The notes under the pieces: model-generated
What the model saw: the letters and a program-made list of their open reading frames with translations, nothing else
What the model was told of the DNA's origin: nothing
Databases searched by the model: none
Shown here: piece by piece, positions 63,447 through 64,000 of the stretch
Position numbering within the stretch: position 1 is the stretch's first letter
Layout of the letters: every line of letters starts with the position of its first letter
Source of the DNA: Alphaproteobacteria bacterium
GTDB lineage: Bacteria; Pseudomonadota; Alphaproteobacteria; Caulobacterales; Caulobacteraceae
Length of the DNA: 64,000 bases
Direction of reading: 5' to 3'
Assembly (NCBI GenBank): GCA_018821435.1
Contig: JAHJME010000009.1
Span: 186,001-250,000, forward strand
Translations under genes and position numbers: made by a program

Positions 63447-64000
63447 ATGCACGGGACCGACGACCACGACCGCGGATTGGCCTTCGACCTCCAGACGCTG
63501 GAGCGCCAGCTGCTGGCCCGGCGGCGCATGCTGGGGATGATGGCCATGGGCGGCGGCGCCCTGCTGCTGAACGCCTGCGGCGGATCCGGCGATTCCGGCT
63601 CGAGCGCGGCCACGACGACCACTACGACCACCACGACCGGCACGGGGACCACCGGGACCGGAACCACGGGGACAGGCAGCACGGCCTGCGCCGCCACGCC
63701 TACCGAGACCAACGGCCCCTACCCCGCCGACGGCTCCAACATGGCCAACGGTGTCCTGTCCAACATCCTGAACACCAGCGGCGTGGTCCGCAGCGACATC
63801 CGCGGCAGCTTCGGCGGCCTGTCGGGGACCGCCGCCGGCGTCCCGCTCACGCTGACCGTCAACCTGGTGAACACCAACGCGTCGTGCGCCGCCCTGGCCG
63901 ACTACGCCATCTACGCCTGGCACTGCGACGCCAACGGCCTCTACTCTCTGTACGACCTGCCCCAGCAGAACTACCTGCGCGGCGTCCAGGCCACCAACGC
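63447..64000 (+). CDS. Intradiol ring-cleavage dioxygenase-like lipoprotein (partial, 3' end outside window)
   Basis: Only the first 184 codons are present. ATG 63447 follows AAAGGG. A Tat-like 'RRRMLGMMAMGGGALLL' leads to a lipobox LNAC (Cys44), predicting a lipoprotein; a Thr-rich run of nine threonines plus Gly/Thr follows as a linker. The catalytic part starts with 'ETNGPYPADGSN', 'SDIRGSFGGLSG' and 'YAIYAWHCDANGLYSLYD', the N-terminal half of catechol/protocatechuate-type intradiol dioxygenases (includes the first Tyr ligand region, WHCDANGLY). The remaining Fe ligands lie beyond the window. Placed after a TonB receptor with which it may share an aromatic substrate. Confidence 0.82.
   Translation, partial: MHGTDDHDRGLAFDLQTLERQLLARRRMLGMMAMGGGALLLNACGGSGDSGSSAATTTTTTTTTGTGTTGTGTTGTGSTACAATPTETNGPYPADGSNMANGVLSNILNTSGVVRSDIRGSFGGLSGTAAGVPLTLTVNLVNTNASCAALADYAIYAWHCDANGLYSLYDLPQQNYLRGVQATN

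Noticed and set aside
63606..63680. Thr/Gly-rich run as a slippage repeat or frameshift site
   Set aside because: Reading frame continues through a plausible linker into a conserved dioxygenase domain.

Overview
The window is very G+C-rich, gene-dense chromosomal DNA from an alphaproteobacterium, most likely Caulobacterales (Caulobacter/Phenylobacterium type). This is inferred from two HWE-family histidine kinases, two large TonB-dependent receptors, a PEPxxWA-CTERM protein, DctA, many exported glycine-zipper or Gln/Ala-rich small proteins, frequent 1-4 nt gene overlaps and several GTG starts. I see no integrase, transposase, phage genes, CRISPR array or rRNA. One tRNA (Leu, anticodon TAA) is present.

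Left part (1-6.8 kb): a drug-efflux operon on the minus strand, tetR > adaptor lipoprotein > RND pump > outer-membrane channel, with three similar operator-like sites. Next come the tRNA-Leu and an exported SH3b protein. 7.7-15.0 kb holds the most distinctive locus: a three-gene minus-strand operon of a two-partner-secretion transporter (TpsB), a filamentous-haemagglutinin-like passenger (TpsA) and a TPR-CHAT caspase-like protease that itself carries a signal peptide.

15-31 kb: iron superoxide dismutase, several exported unknowns, purU, a glycosyltransferase, a PEP-CTERM protein, a TonB-dependent receptor, an SDR/enoyl-CoA hydratase pair, a PhyH-type dioxygenase coupled to a small unknown protein, then a cinA-like/sfsA/map housekeeping stretch interrupted by an HWE kinase. 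31-37 kb: an ABC ATPase followed by a 1190-residue ABC permease fused to an M1-type zinc peptidase, then a secreted alpha/beta hydrolase. 37-45 kb: radC, a patatin-like hydrolase with 3-hydroxybutyrate dehydrogenase, a saccharopine-dehydrogenase-like reductase coupled to a propeller-like exported protein, a GH84 O-GlcNAcase-like enzyme coupled to a two-lobed aspartic protease, and a DUF4142 lipoprotein.

45-64 kb: an MFS exporter, an exported unknown with a paralogue 11 kb away, a four-gene envelope/LEA-like cluster (DUF3618, holin-like, two membrane-anchored proteins), an M28 peptidase, a second HWE kinase with a nearby single-domain response regulator, dctA, a serine hydrolase operonic with the second paralogue, a DUF2157/GDYXXLXY pair, a second TonB-dependent receptor, and the beginning of a surface-lipoprotein intradiol dioxygenase that runs off the window.

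Most long reading frames opposite these genes are shadows caused by the high G+C third codon position and are omitted.
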